This document shows positions 51,944-62,994 of a stretch of DNA of 64,000 nt, piece by piece. The stretch is from the NCBI GenBank assembly GCA_014871385.1, contig CM026426.1, positions 102,319,220 through 102,383,219 of the forward strand. Reading direction: 5' to 3'. Below the pieces are notes generated by a model. That model did not search any database. It was not told the DNA's origin and saw only the letters and a list, made by a program, of their open reading frames with translations. Made by a program: the position numbers and the translations under genes. The DNA comes from Ceratodon purpureus (Eukaryota; Streptophyta; Bryopsida; Pseudoditrichales; Ditrichaceae). Within the stretch, counting starts at the first letter, position 1; the number at the start of each line of letters is the position of its first letter.

Positions 51944-54791
51944 GGTGGCCGGTCCTGCCGCGGTTGCAGCCAGCTTTGTCGGTGCTGCTGTGGTGTGGAG
52001 AAGATGACTCCAATCAAAAGGCGGTCGCCAGAGGATGATCGCTCCGCGTGTGTCGTTGAGGGCCGCCGTATTCTTAGGTTGTAATCAGGGTGTAGTCGGC
52101 AGTGTTGATGACGGAGCCGAGTTGTTGGATGGCGTTGGGGATGTGGGTGGTTGCTGATCCATCATCAGTGACTCACTGGAAGAGCTGCAAACACGCGCAG
52201 GGAGTACTCGCGAGGGTGCTGTAATTCTGCCGACTACGAAGAGCTCGGAATCAGAGGAAAGAACAGGCACTACGGAGATAGGGGTACGGGACCGAAGAGG
52301 GTACCGACAAGAGGGAGATGCCGTAGCCATTAAGGGGGTGGTGTGAAGAGGTCCGTCCAGGGGCGAAGTGGGATATGCCGGTTGGGGGCGGCTGTGGGCT
52401 TGTAGGAGGCGGCGAGACGGCCGACCAACGTCAAAAGACCCCTCCTGAGATTTGGAGGTGGGGTTGGTGGCTGCTGTTGGAACCGCCGAGGCTTCAATAG
52501 TGGTCGGCAGGTGGGCTGCGCTCGTTTGGTCACGTAAAATCGAGCTACTGGGGTGCGGTGGCCGAGGGTCGCTGATTGGGGCACCCTCGTGGCTACCATC
52601 CAGGGTATCCATGCTTGAAGAGACGGGAAGGGGGGCTGTGATGTCCTCCCGCTCGGGAAACCAGGTCGACAATATGGCGTCCATCACAGACGCCCCTCGC
52701 AGTCGCCGTACGCCCGTGGCTTGAGAATGTATGTAGACAAGGTGGCGGCGAAGGTTAGTCAGCACAAAGAGGGACCAATCGAAGGTCTTATCGTGAGCGC
52801 CCGCCTCCTCTGCTGCAAAGAGGTGCTCCAAGGTGTCGATGCTCACGAAAATATGGCGCCCCTTAAAAACCGATGGCGTCACCGAGGGCCTGAACTCGAA
52901 CTTGGTAATGAGGAAGGAGGGCAGTGACTCGATTACCGTCATGTTTGTGGTCAGCTGCGCTGAGGCCGTACCGGGAGTATCGGCGATGGAACCCATGAAC
53001 TGGCTTGCGGCCCGCCAAGTCGGTGCCGGCCTCGAATCCTAGGGCAGCCCGGATGACAAAGGCCGTGATTTCGACTGGTTTGCCCCTAACCATAGACCGT
53101 ATAGGCCCTCTGAGCTCGGCAGCAAGTCAGCGTTTACCTAGAGGTGGCTGCACATACTCACATCCTTCGACAAAGTCCAATATCAGCTCCGTACGAGGTT
53201 CAGGCCAGTTGAAGTTATAGAAAACTTCGAGGCTGGTCTGGGCAGCGTAGTCATCATTGGACATAGCTGTCCACGCAGTCGAGCAAGTGAAGGGCTCGAA
53301 CTGAACCTCCCAACGCCGACGTGTTTGCTTGGGAACACGAATCCGTTTGGGGGCGCGTCCATCAATCGGTGTGAGCTTACGTTTCACCCCACGACGCTGA
53401 GTCTCGGAAGACGGAGTAGTAGCTCTTGTCGGCGGAGTAATCCCTGGAGGTGGTGGTGCAGTCGCAGGTACTGTGGCTGGAATTGTGGCAGGGGCAGCCG
53501 GTTCATCGTTGTCGCTCAGGGCAGGGGCTGTCGGCACAGGTGGTGGTTGGCTGGGACCGCCGACCTCCATGATCTCCTGACAATTGGCCGGATGAAGAAC
53601 TCCACGGCCAAAGTACCGCTCTAGGGTACCGAACTGCCCCCGTCGTCTGCGCCTGCCTAGGCGTGACTGCCGGTGGGGAGCGTGGGCGGGGTTGGCGATG
53701 ATGAAGTCGGCCCTGTCAACACACGGTACCGAGCGCTGGGAACAGTATACAGGAAAATCTAATGTGTCCGAATCACTACTACTATGAGAAGAACACTCAG
53801 AGGATTCAGGAGGGTGAAAACGATTAGTGGTACAGAGAGGACTAGCTGGCACTAACACTGGAGAATCGGGAATGGGGGATGTGGAGAGCAACTGAGCCGA
53901 CGGTGACTGAAACTTAGGGTTTAGGAGTTGGTGTGAAAAAACTACACGATCGGAAAACCTAGAATGTGCAGACAAAAATTGAGAACGGCCACGGAGGAGG
54001 CTCGAAAGTGGCTCGGTCTTGACATGTAAGGGTAGCGGAAGTGGAACAACGCAATTGCTGACCGGAACCCTAGACAGAGGTGATAGACCTGGTGATGCAG
54101 ACAAGACGGGGCAACGAGACGACGACACAACCGGGACAGTAGAACCTGGAAGGAGCTCGCAGCCGTGACCATGAGCGCGGAGAGAAGAATAAGAAGCGCC
54201 CCCTGAGGATGTCGGCACCGCTGCGAATGAAGAGGTCAGCTGCTGTGGGCAACCCGGGGAAACTGGCCGCAGCAAAGGAGATGGCGCGGTACCTGATAAG
54301 GTAGCAGCAGCCGATAGGAGCTCCAAGTCGTGAAGGAAGACGATGGTGTGGGGGGGATAGAAGGAAGGTGAGCAATAGGGAGAGATGGTCACAACACGAG
54401 CAGAAGAAGGGAAACGGGGGGGAAGGAGAGCAGCGAGTGGATAGGAGGATGGAGAAACGAGAGGAGGAAAGGGCGGGAGGAATGATTGGGGGGAGTGAAT
54501 AGCTCGGCAAAGAAGCGGAATGGAGCCAAACAGAGTGTCCGGTCGTTGATGTGAAGAAGGGGAGAGGTCGGGGCAGTCAAAAAGGGGCTCCACCGAGAAA
54601 CACCCTACTGCCGAGGCCAGTTGGAAGGGTTTTGGGGCGCCATTATGGTCCGGTGCTGCGGGAGGTTGGCAGGAGGCTGAGCTACTAACTCGTTTGGATG
54701 GTAGTCTTGAATCCGCCATCACTGCTGAAGACTTAACTGTGCTAGAGGAGTTCACGTCGCTGGGTAATGTATCTCCGTAGGAGGAGACCGG
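51944..54791 (-). pseudogene. Post-integrase domain of G3
   Basis: In the same frame as integrase and separated from it by one TAA (54792-54794). The N-terminal 400 residues are Ser/Pro-rich low complexity. The conserved region follows, as in G2: TSLEVFYNFNWPEPRTELIL, a TGA at 53127-53129, then MVRGKPVEITAFVIRAALGF, a frame slip near 53000, and FVLTNLRRHLVYIHSQ and LSTWFPERE. Resemblance to the 'putative plant transposon protein' family (PF20167) is by motif order only. The readable part ends about 52085; G2 interrupts at 51943. Confidence 0.6.
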
Positions 54792-56087
54792 TTAAAGTAG
54801 TGGCTCATTAGGGCTTGTGGAAGAGCCACGTGGCAGCTGCTTAGGACCCACAGTGACTAGCTGATCCTCCGAATAAAAGCGATATGGTTTAAGCTTATTG
54901 ATGTTCACGATAATTGGGTTGGGCTCAAAATGCTCCTCAGTCACCAATAAAGCGGTATTATTGGGAAGTCGGTACTGAACCCGATAAGGCCCAAACCACC
55001 TACTCTTAAACTTTCCAGCGTGCTCCTTTTCACCCTTGGGGTACCATAAGACATGGTCCCCCACTTGAAAATCCTTCTGCCGGTAATGCTGTTGGCTCCA
55101 CAGGGATTGATCCCACTGCCGACTTCCTGACTCTGCCTGTGCAGCCAATCGGTGGCTGTCGAGCTGCTCAAGATCGGCTGTGCGGGCTTGTAAGACTCGA
55201 GTTTGAGTAAAATCAATCTCGCCGTTGGTTCTGCGGGTAGGGACAGTGTACTCCGTAGGCATAAGTGGATGTATCCCGTAGACCAGCTGAAAAGGGGTAT
55301 ACCCAGTGCTAACCTTAAAGGCGGTCCTGTAAGAAAATAAGGCAGTCGATAAATGCTCATCCCAGTCAGTCCTGTTGTCACTGACAAGTTTGATAAGTAT
55401 CCGACCTAGAACCTTGTTGGTCGATTTTGCTTGTTTGCCCTCTGGACAGTAAGTTGTGGATGTCCGATGTTGTAGGAGGAAATGCTGTACCAGGTACTCG
55501 ATGGCTTCGTTGATGAAGTGAGTGCCCTGGTCACTGACCAGAGTTAGAGGACAGCCATAGCGGGTCAGGATATTCTCATACAGAAACTTGGCAGTGACAG
55601 CCGCCGTATTCGTGCGGAGTGCCTTAGCCTCCACCCACTTAGTCGCATAGTTGGTTGCGACTAGAATGTACCTGTTACCTGTCCTGGCTGCTGCTGGCTT
55701 GATGGGCCCCACAAAATCCAAGCCCCACTTCATGAACGGCTCTGCAAGTAGGCTAATGACTAACTGGGCGAGTCCTGTGTTGGCCAATCCTCCGACCCGT
55801 TGGCACTTGTCACAGGCCCTGCAATACTTTGAAACATCCTTATGGAGGGTCGGCCACCAGTACCCAGCATCCAGAATCTTCCTGGAGGTGATATCCTGGG
55901 AGAAGTGGCCACCTGCGCAGCCATTGTGCATCTCCCTCATAACTGTGTCGGCCTGGACAGGGTCTAAAACCTGTCTTAGTACCAAATCCTGCCCTTTCTT
56001 ATATAACACTTCATCCAGTAAAGTATAAAGCAGGGCCCGTAACAGTAACTTCCACTTGTCATCCTTAGGCATAGTGGCAGGCGGCTC
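54792..56087 (-). pseudogene. G3 integrase with substituted catalytic Glu
   Basis: In frame with the reverse transcriptase region after a TGA at 56088-56090. Zinc site [15 protein letters not shown] and CRACDKCQR; catalytic Asp residues in [10 protein letters not shown] and LVSDQGTHF. At the third catalytic position the sequence reads [12 protein letters not shown] where G2 has [13 protein letters not shown]: Glu is replaced by Lys and one residue is deleted. This integrase should be inactive even if translated. The C-terminal [16 protein letters not shown] block is kept. Confidence 0.85.
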
Positions 56088-58958
56088 TCAAGTACGCAAG
56101 TAATCTCGGATGTCTTGCAACCAGTCAGGGGATACGTAGAATAAGCCAGCGTCAGGAAGCTGGTTGGGGACTCCAGTAGGCGGCTCGCCGTTAGGAAGTC
56201 GGCTGAGTAAGTCGGCTGCGCCATGCGTCCTATCGGGCTTGTACACCACTGTGAAATCATACTCCTGAAATAGCAAAAGCCATCGGGCAATCGGCCTAGA
56301 CACTTGACGCTTGTTAACCAAATACACCAGAGCCATATGATCCACATAAAAAACCACCTTGTTCCCCAAAAGATAATGACGATATTTTGTAAGAGCATAA
56401 ACCATAGCCAGGGCTTCCTTTTCTGTACAGGTATAATTCTTTTCAGCAGAATTAAGCAATCTAGAAGCATAGGATATCGGCTGTTCACACTTCTCTGTCT
56501 GGTTCTGAGCCAGCATAGCCCCGACGGCTATGTCAGAGGCATCTGTGTGGACATGAAACTCCAAATCCCAGCGGGGGGCAACCAGGATTGGTGCCTTGGT
56601 ACATATGTCCTTGATCTCCAACCACGCAGCTTCACACTTGTCCATCCACACAAACTCTTCGGATTTTCGCATCAGTTTGGTTATGGGCTCCATAATGTGA
56701 GCATAGAATTTAATGTAAATTGTGTTGAACTGTGCAAATCCATTGAAAACCTGTACGTCGGCTCCGTGCTGTGGTCGGGGCATCTCCTGGATAACCTTAA
56801 TCTTCTTAGGGTCTAGCATCTTGACTACCTTGGAAACTACATGGCCTAGTATAATGCTAGAGGTGACCAGAAATGCACACTTCTCTGGATTTAAACTGAT
56901 GCCATACTGCCTGCACTTCTCGAAACATAGGCGCAGTTTCTGTAAATAGTCGGCTATGTCGCTGTACACTGTGAAGTCGTCTAGGAACAACTTCATGAAT
57001 CGCCCCAAGTATTCCTTGAATGCTTTGTTCACAGCCCTTTGATAAGTCAGCGGTGCATTAGTCAGGCCGAAAGGCATGACCACCCAGACAAAGGCGCCCC
57101 ATTCCGTGATGAAGGCAGTCTTATGCCTATCCTCAGGAGCAATCGAAATCTGATAGTAACCAGACCGACCATCCAGGAAGGAGTACATCTCATAACCAGC
57201 CACAGCATCTAACACCTCTTCAGTAAACGGTAGAGGGTAAGGGTCCTTTTTAGTAGCAGCATTTAATTTTCTATAGTCAATACAAATCCTTAATTGACCA
57301 TTTTTTTTAGGAACAACCACAATGGGTGAGAGCCAGGTTGCTTCCTCGACTAGTATGATGAACCCTGCCGCCAACAGTTTGTCAATATCCTGTTTGACAA
57401 TGCTGGCATAGTTCGGGTTCATCCTGTAACGGGCCTGATGGATAGGCGGAACGTCTTTCTCCAGCACAATCCGGTGCTGAGCTACCGATGGAGGTATGCC
57501 CTTCAAATCCTTGTATGTCCAGGAAAACACATCTATATACTCCCTCAACAGGTCCTCAGCTGCCTTGGCCATGGCTGGCTCCAATTGAGCTCCAATCTTC
57601 AAGATCTTGGGAGACTCCTCAGTGCCAACATTGATCTTGCGTAACTGCTCCTCTTCAGTCAGGTTCCATTCTGCCACCTTCATATCCCCTAGCTGGTCAC
57701 TTACAGGTGTTTCATCAACCAGCGTTTCACCCTCCGTGAAGGTATAAAAATGTTCAAGGTAAGTGGCAGAATCCGGAACTGGTGTAGGTACCTTCGCTGA
57801 GTCAGCGGTGCCCACGTCGGCTCTTCTGTTGGCTGCGGAACAGTCGACTTTGCGAAGGTCGGCTAGGGGTCGGTTGATCCCGTGGTTAAGTGGAAGACTC
57901 AAACCCTCCGGTAGTGTAATAGCTCCCACTGCGAATATATCCTCCTCTGTTCTCAAGAAACGATCCTCCTCCTCATCTGTCAGCCCTTCAGCTAAATTGT
58001 AGCATACAAGTACTTCTAGCAGTTTGGGCAGAGGGCCTTTTCGTTGGTTGATAGATATCGTCTTGACTGTGCCGTTACCCCGGATAGTAACCAGTTTGTT
58101 TCCCCAGTCATGAGTTACCTTTGCATCTATGAGCCAAGGACGGCCTAGTAGCATGCTGTAGGCGTCGTTGACCTCCTTGTTCTTGATAACAGTCAGACTG
58201 ATGTTGTATGGAATTCCATGGATATGAATCCGAACGTTCCTTATCAACCCCACTGGCTCCACCACCGCCTGATCAGCCATACGCAATCCATAGGGTGCTG
58301 GTGACGGCTCCTTCAACCCCAACCAAATTTGCTCCTCCTCAGTAATTAGGTTGACGCCAGACCCTCCATCTAGGAGTACGTTATCCAATGTTAACTGTCC
58401 CACCTGCACAGAAATAACCGGAAGGCCTTGATCAATATCTACTGCACCAACAACCAGGATAGGGTGTACCAATGATCCCTGGGGATTCCGGGTATCCGCT
58501 GGTGTTGTTGTCGGCTGTGTCTTTGTTGAAACCTGCTGGTGCTGAACCGGCTCAAATGACAGTCTATGCTGTCGCTGAGTATTGGGAAATACTTTCGCTC
58601 TGACATACTCAGTAAGGTTGGGGGCTACTTTGAGCAGTTCCCCGAGAGACACAGTAATAGGTGTCTGTAAAATCTGTCTGCTCACAGTCTTAACGGCTGA
58701 TGAAGGCTGGGGAGTAGTCGGCTCCGTCAAAATTCCGGGCGGCACCAGCTTGGGTGTCTCCTGCAAGCAATCCGCATCAGGAAACCCTGCCCAGTCGCTA
58801 TCCAGTATTGGTCCGTCTGTATCTGTGACTGTAGAGTTGGCCACGTTTGATTTTTGAAGCTCATCTTCCTTTTGCTGTGCCAACTCATTCTCCCGATTAA
58901 TCTCCTCAGTTAAAGCGATGAATTCCTTTCGGAGCCGTTCCTCCTTCTCCCAGTCTGC
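56088..58958 (-). pseudogene. G3 Gag end, protease, reverse transcriptase and RNase H
   Basis: Begins just after a TAG at 58959-58961. Order: Gag-to-protease linker (PITVSLGELLKVAPNLTEYV), protease (LLDGGSGVNLITEEEQ, MLLGRPWLIDAKVTHDWG), reverse transcriptase (WLSPIVVVPKKNGQLRICID, YSFLDGRSGYYQI, KLFLDDFTVYSD) and RNase H (HVHTDASDIAVG, KEALAMVYAL, FYVDHMALVYL). The run of 931 codons without a stop makes this the best preserved pol segment in the window. It ends at TGA 56088-56090, one step from CGA. Confidence 0.9.
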
Positions 58959-61517
58959 CTAAGTCTAGGGCTGTCGTGGTTCTGGTTCTTTCAGTTCCTT
59001 ATCTTCCAGTGGAAGTCCGACTCGCATCCTAGTCGCCCTGGTTAGTATAGTGGCCACTTCAGGGTTATCCAATTCCTTCAACTCCACACTGTTGACACCA
59101 ACAGAGTTAGTTCCTTACTTTTCAACAGCCAACATTTGCTGAAACTTTAGGCGTAAATGACAATTACGCATCTGATGGTCGGTGCCCAAACACAAGAAGC
59201 ACCCATCAATCCTGCCAGCTCCGCCGTTTTGATATCCTCCAGGCCGGCTACTAAACTGTCTTTCTGAGCTACTGGTCGGCTGTGTAGCCGATACTTCGTG
59301 AATGCCTACTGTGGGCTTCCCATCTGCCCTGGGTAGCCTGTTGTTGGGATTGTCTGGGTTCACAAAGCAGTATTTGTCTTCATGCCCAAATTTCTTGCAC
59401 GCCGTGCAGAACCCGCGGTTGATTGTCTCCACCTGATCTGCCTGGGCATTTGCACTACTAGTCCGACTATTCGTCGGCTCTGTCCTCTTGGCCTGGAAAT
59501 ACAACTTCTTCCCCGAAGCACCAGTACAATTAGTCTCACAGCGCCTGGCCAACTCCTTCAGTTCGGTAAGGGTATTTGCTGTAGACCCACTGGTAGTCAC
59601 CTTCAAGTAATCAAGCAGACCTGCCCTGAAATATGTAAGCTTGAACCCTTCTCCCACTTCTGTCTGCAGGCACTTGATCAACTTCATAAAACGTTCGTAG
59701 TAGTCTTGTACCTTTTCTCCCTCACCCTGTTTGAAGGTTCTGAGAGCCATATAGACCTGCTCATTTGAATCCTGCTCTCGATATCGCAGTTTGAAAGCTT
59801 CCTTAGCCTCTTCCCACGTGCAGTAAAGATGGTGGTCCAGCCAATCATCAAACCATCTCTGGGCTTTATCCACAAGAGTCGTACCGAACAGTGTGATGAT
59901 CACTTGTTCATCAGTTTCCCCATTGAACCAGGCACATTTATCAAAGTAGCGGAGGTGGGCATCTGGATCACTACCTTCCTTGTAGGCTCTGTATGGCAAC
60001 TGCTTCCGTTGAGTACTGACAGGGGGTCGAGGAGGCGCAGAGGTGAAGTCGGTAGTGCGGGCTGTGGGTACAACAGGAGGTCGCACTACTGATGTCACTG
60101 TGGGGTGCCTCAGAGGGTGTGGAATAGGTGCAGTACTGTGGGGGCCTCTGGGGACGGCAGCTGGGCTGTAGCCCACCGGGGCAGAGGATGAGGAGTGAAC
60201 TGTAGGCCTCCCCCCATAAACCACTTCAGGAACTGATTCCCCAAAGGTGGGCTCTACTATTCTGACAGGAATTTCTGTGGGCTGAGTCGGCTGGGCAGAG
60301 TGATATGTGTCACCTGTAAGGTGGTCCACATAAGCAAGCGGTCGATGGACTGTCGAGGAAGCTACAGTTGGAAGGGGTCCAGGTACCTTTCTATCCCCTA
60401 GCACCTCCGGAGTTGGATCGGTTAAGTAGGGAGTCCTAACTGGAATCTCCTCAATCTGTTCCTGTTCGCGCTCCCGTCTCTGTTCCTCCCATAGATCGTG
60501 CAGCTGTGCTAGCTCCTCCCTTTCCCTTTCCACCCTTTGTTGCTCTCTTTGCTGTGCCGCTAACTGCTGGGTGGCTAACCTCTGAGCCGTCTCCTGGACC
60601 CGTCGGTTGAACTCAAGCTCCCATGCAGTCTGAGACGGTTCTGGCGGCCACTGTGGCTCAGTATGCCAGTGATGTAACGACGCCTTGCCCGAAGGTGCAG
60701 CCTGCTGTAAAGCTTCCAATTGCTGGAGGTATTTACCTGGGTCAGGCCTGCTGTGAGTGTGGGTCGTAGAATACTGTTTGGCCCTCTCTCTTCTAGCTTG
60801 TAAGTCTGCTTTGAATGCTTCCACAGCCCGCCTGTCCTCCTCTTCTTGCTCCCACTCAGCCCGAAGTCTGAATTCGTCCAAAAAATGAACATTCCTGCTG
60901 GGTCCGCCTTCTATGGGATTCGCAAGTCCCTGTTCCTGGACTGATCCACTCTTGGTCTCTTCCAGCTTCTGCTTCAAACTCTGAAAAGCAGCATGTAAGG
61001 TTTCTGGGGTTTGTGGCAGGTGTACAGGAGAGACTGGTCGGCTGCGCCCCCGAGTCGGCTCTGCGCCCACGTCGGCTCTGCCAGTGACTGTACTGGGCCA
61101 CTGGGTTGGTTCTGCAAAGACTTCCTGCGTCTGCCGGCGTTCTTCTCTGAAGGTGTTGTAATCATCTGCAGCAGTGGAAAAATCCCTCCTGAACGATGAT
61201 GTCCTCTTCATGTCTTGATACTTCCAGGGGGCACTCGTTGGGTCAGGCTGACGCCTCAGCCTATCCCCTTTTTTGAACTACGTTTCCCCTCCAAATCTGC
61301 TCTCTCTGGTTCTCCCATCTGATGATGACAGGTCGTTTTCTACCTCCATGTCAATGAGCTCTCCTACCTGCTTAGCCGCATTGCCCTGCAAGCTAAGTCG
61401 GCCCTGTCCTTCCGCAAGAGTTGGCTCTGTCACCCGTTCATCCCGTTGCATGTAGAGTCTGAATCGTTCCCTGGCCTGTCTGCCTGCTTGCAGGTCATTT
61501 TGGTCCCCCTCCTCCAT
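58959..61517 (-). pseudogene. G3 Gag
   Basis: First ATG in frame 61517 (MEEGDQNDLQAG). Stops in frame: TAG 61278-61280, TAA 59115-59117, TAG 58965-58967 and TAG 58959-58961. A coiled coil rich in Glu/Gln/Arg is followed by a Pro/Thr linker, a gag domain (YRAYKEGSDPDAHLRYFD, TWEEAKEAFKLRYREQ, KVQDYYERFMKLIKCLQ) and two intact zinc knuckles, CTACKKFGHEDKYC and CFLCLGTDHQMRNC. The main 698-codon run is 61211-59115. Confidence 0.85.
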
Positions 61518-62540
61518 GGATGTTGATTGTTGACTGCTGGGTCTTCCTGCTGCTTGTATGGTGCTACTTGCCTCTGCTGTTGACTGATCGTTTCTCCCTT
61601 CACAGTCAGTTGACTGTTCAATTGTCCTGAGTCCTCGTGTCAATACAACAGTCACAGACGGCAGTCCCCTAGCTGTGTGGCCTGGTTAGTAGTACAATCT
61701 ATTTCTTTAATGAAAATTTTGACTGAAAATGTCTGGGGTATGCTTCCCAGCTGTTTGCTATCCCCTTTTTCGCAGTGCATTAACTCCTACAGTTTTTAAT
61801 CCTGTGGTTAACTGTCCCTCACAATTTTATCCAAAAAACAATTCAATTGCAGACTCAAGTACTCCACACTATCCTACAGTGTGTCAGGTCCCAATTTTGA
61901 GATCCGCAAGGCTGACTGAGGTACCAATCGATATACCCAGATTCAAAATTCAAATTCCTTAACACCAATTTTTCTAGGTCTGTAACTTTGAATCTGAAAT
62001 GCTAGGGTTACAAGTGACTTACCTTCACCTCTTCTCCCGTGATGAGGTTGTAGATCAGCCTGTATCCCCTTTTTAGATCTGTGAACTGCCCTCAGTTCTC
62101 TGTGGTGGGTGATGAAAAAAACTCTGCCTCAAAAAAATGTCGCAGCACCTACGCCCTCTAGTCTGCAACAGATCCGCTCTGTTGTCACTGCTTCTCTGGA
62201 CGTGTGCTGGTCTGCTCCTATATCTGCACCAGTGCCTCCTCCTTGGAAACACCTGAAAACCGTTGTCTTCTGTCTACTGCCCCAGTGATGGCGAGTGTAA
62301 CACCAAAGAGTCTGCCAGTGCTGAGGATGCAGCCTGCCTTCAATGCAGACACGTGCAGTGACGCCCAACACCCAATCAAAACTCTGCAGCCTGTGAACTG
62401 AGATTTGACAACAATCAGCACTACTAGGAGGTCGTAACAGCTCCTGCTGCACCCCTGCAGCCCTAATGAGTGTACTTTCTGACCCTTCTAGTGTGTGGAC
62501 AGCCCCGAAACAGCAGGAGATTCACATGGAACGAACTAGA
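61518..62540 (-). other. G3 leader
   Basis: Untranslated region between primer site and the first ATG; the gag frame is open to about 61655 but without an ATG. No repeats as marked as those of G2. Confidence 0.5.
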
Positions 62541-62553
62541 GCATGGTCACCAA
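62541..62553 (-). other. Primer binding site candidate of G3
   Basis: Minus-strand TTGGTGACCATGC directly after the LTR end ...CCCTTTACCA. Confidence 0.5.
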
Positions 62554-62978
62554 TGGTAAAGGGAGGATTTCCTATAAAACCCTAGCCTTCACAACCCTTC
62601 AAAACCCTACAAAAAATCCAACTAACTTAGGTGCTGAAACACTCATACAATGCTGGAAACACTCAAAAGAAGTGGAAAAGTGAGTCAAAACTGTATAAAG
62701 AGGGTCAAAAATGCCCCAAAATCATGGTACAGTAGCTCATGAAGTCTCCTCAGTCTCTTCTTACTCTGAGTGCACTAGTGAGGAATGGTCTCAGAAACCC
62801 TAAAAACTGCCTTAAGAGTCCTGCGGAAATCATCCAGTCGGCTACGATAGAGTTCATCCAAGTCGGCTGTGACAGAGTTCATCCAGCCGACTGGATGACT
62901 CTCGAAGCCAGGGATGGAAAACTGAAAACAGCCTAATGGAACTTAGAAAAGGGGAGATGGAGAATTCTCCGGTTAACA
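62554..62978 (-). repeat. 5' LTR of G3 (candidate)
   Basis: About 425 bp; minus-strand start TGTTAACCGG at 62978 and end CCCTTTACCA at 62554. The start is inferred from the TG rule and from where similarity to the F-box-like repeat begins just beyond (about 63002). Contains a short tandem: two copies of a GTCGGCTRYGAYAGAGTTCA-like unit near 62838-62882. Confidence 0.6.
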
Positions 62979-62994
62979 TCTACTCTACTCCTAA

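Larger units (their letters stand above)
51944..62978 (-). mobile_element. G3: Ty3/gypsy-type LTR retrotransposon, 3' end missing
   Basis: Related to G2 and organised in the same way. The 5' LTR (62554-62978), primer site, leader, gag, protease, reverse transcriptase, RNase H, integrase and most of the post-integrase region are present; the coiled-coil domain and 3' LTR are missing because sequence switches to the G2 LTR at 51943. From 61517 to about 52990 a single frame can be followed through seven stop codons but no frameshift. Confidence 0.85.
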
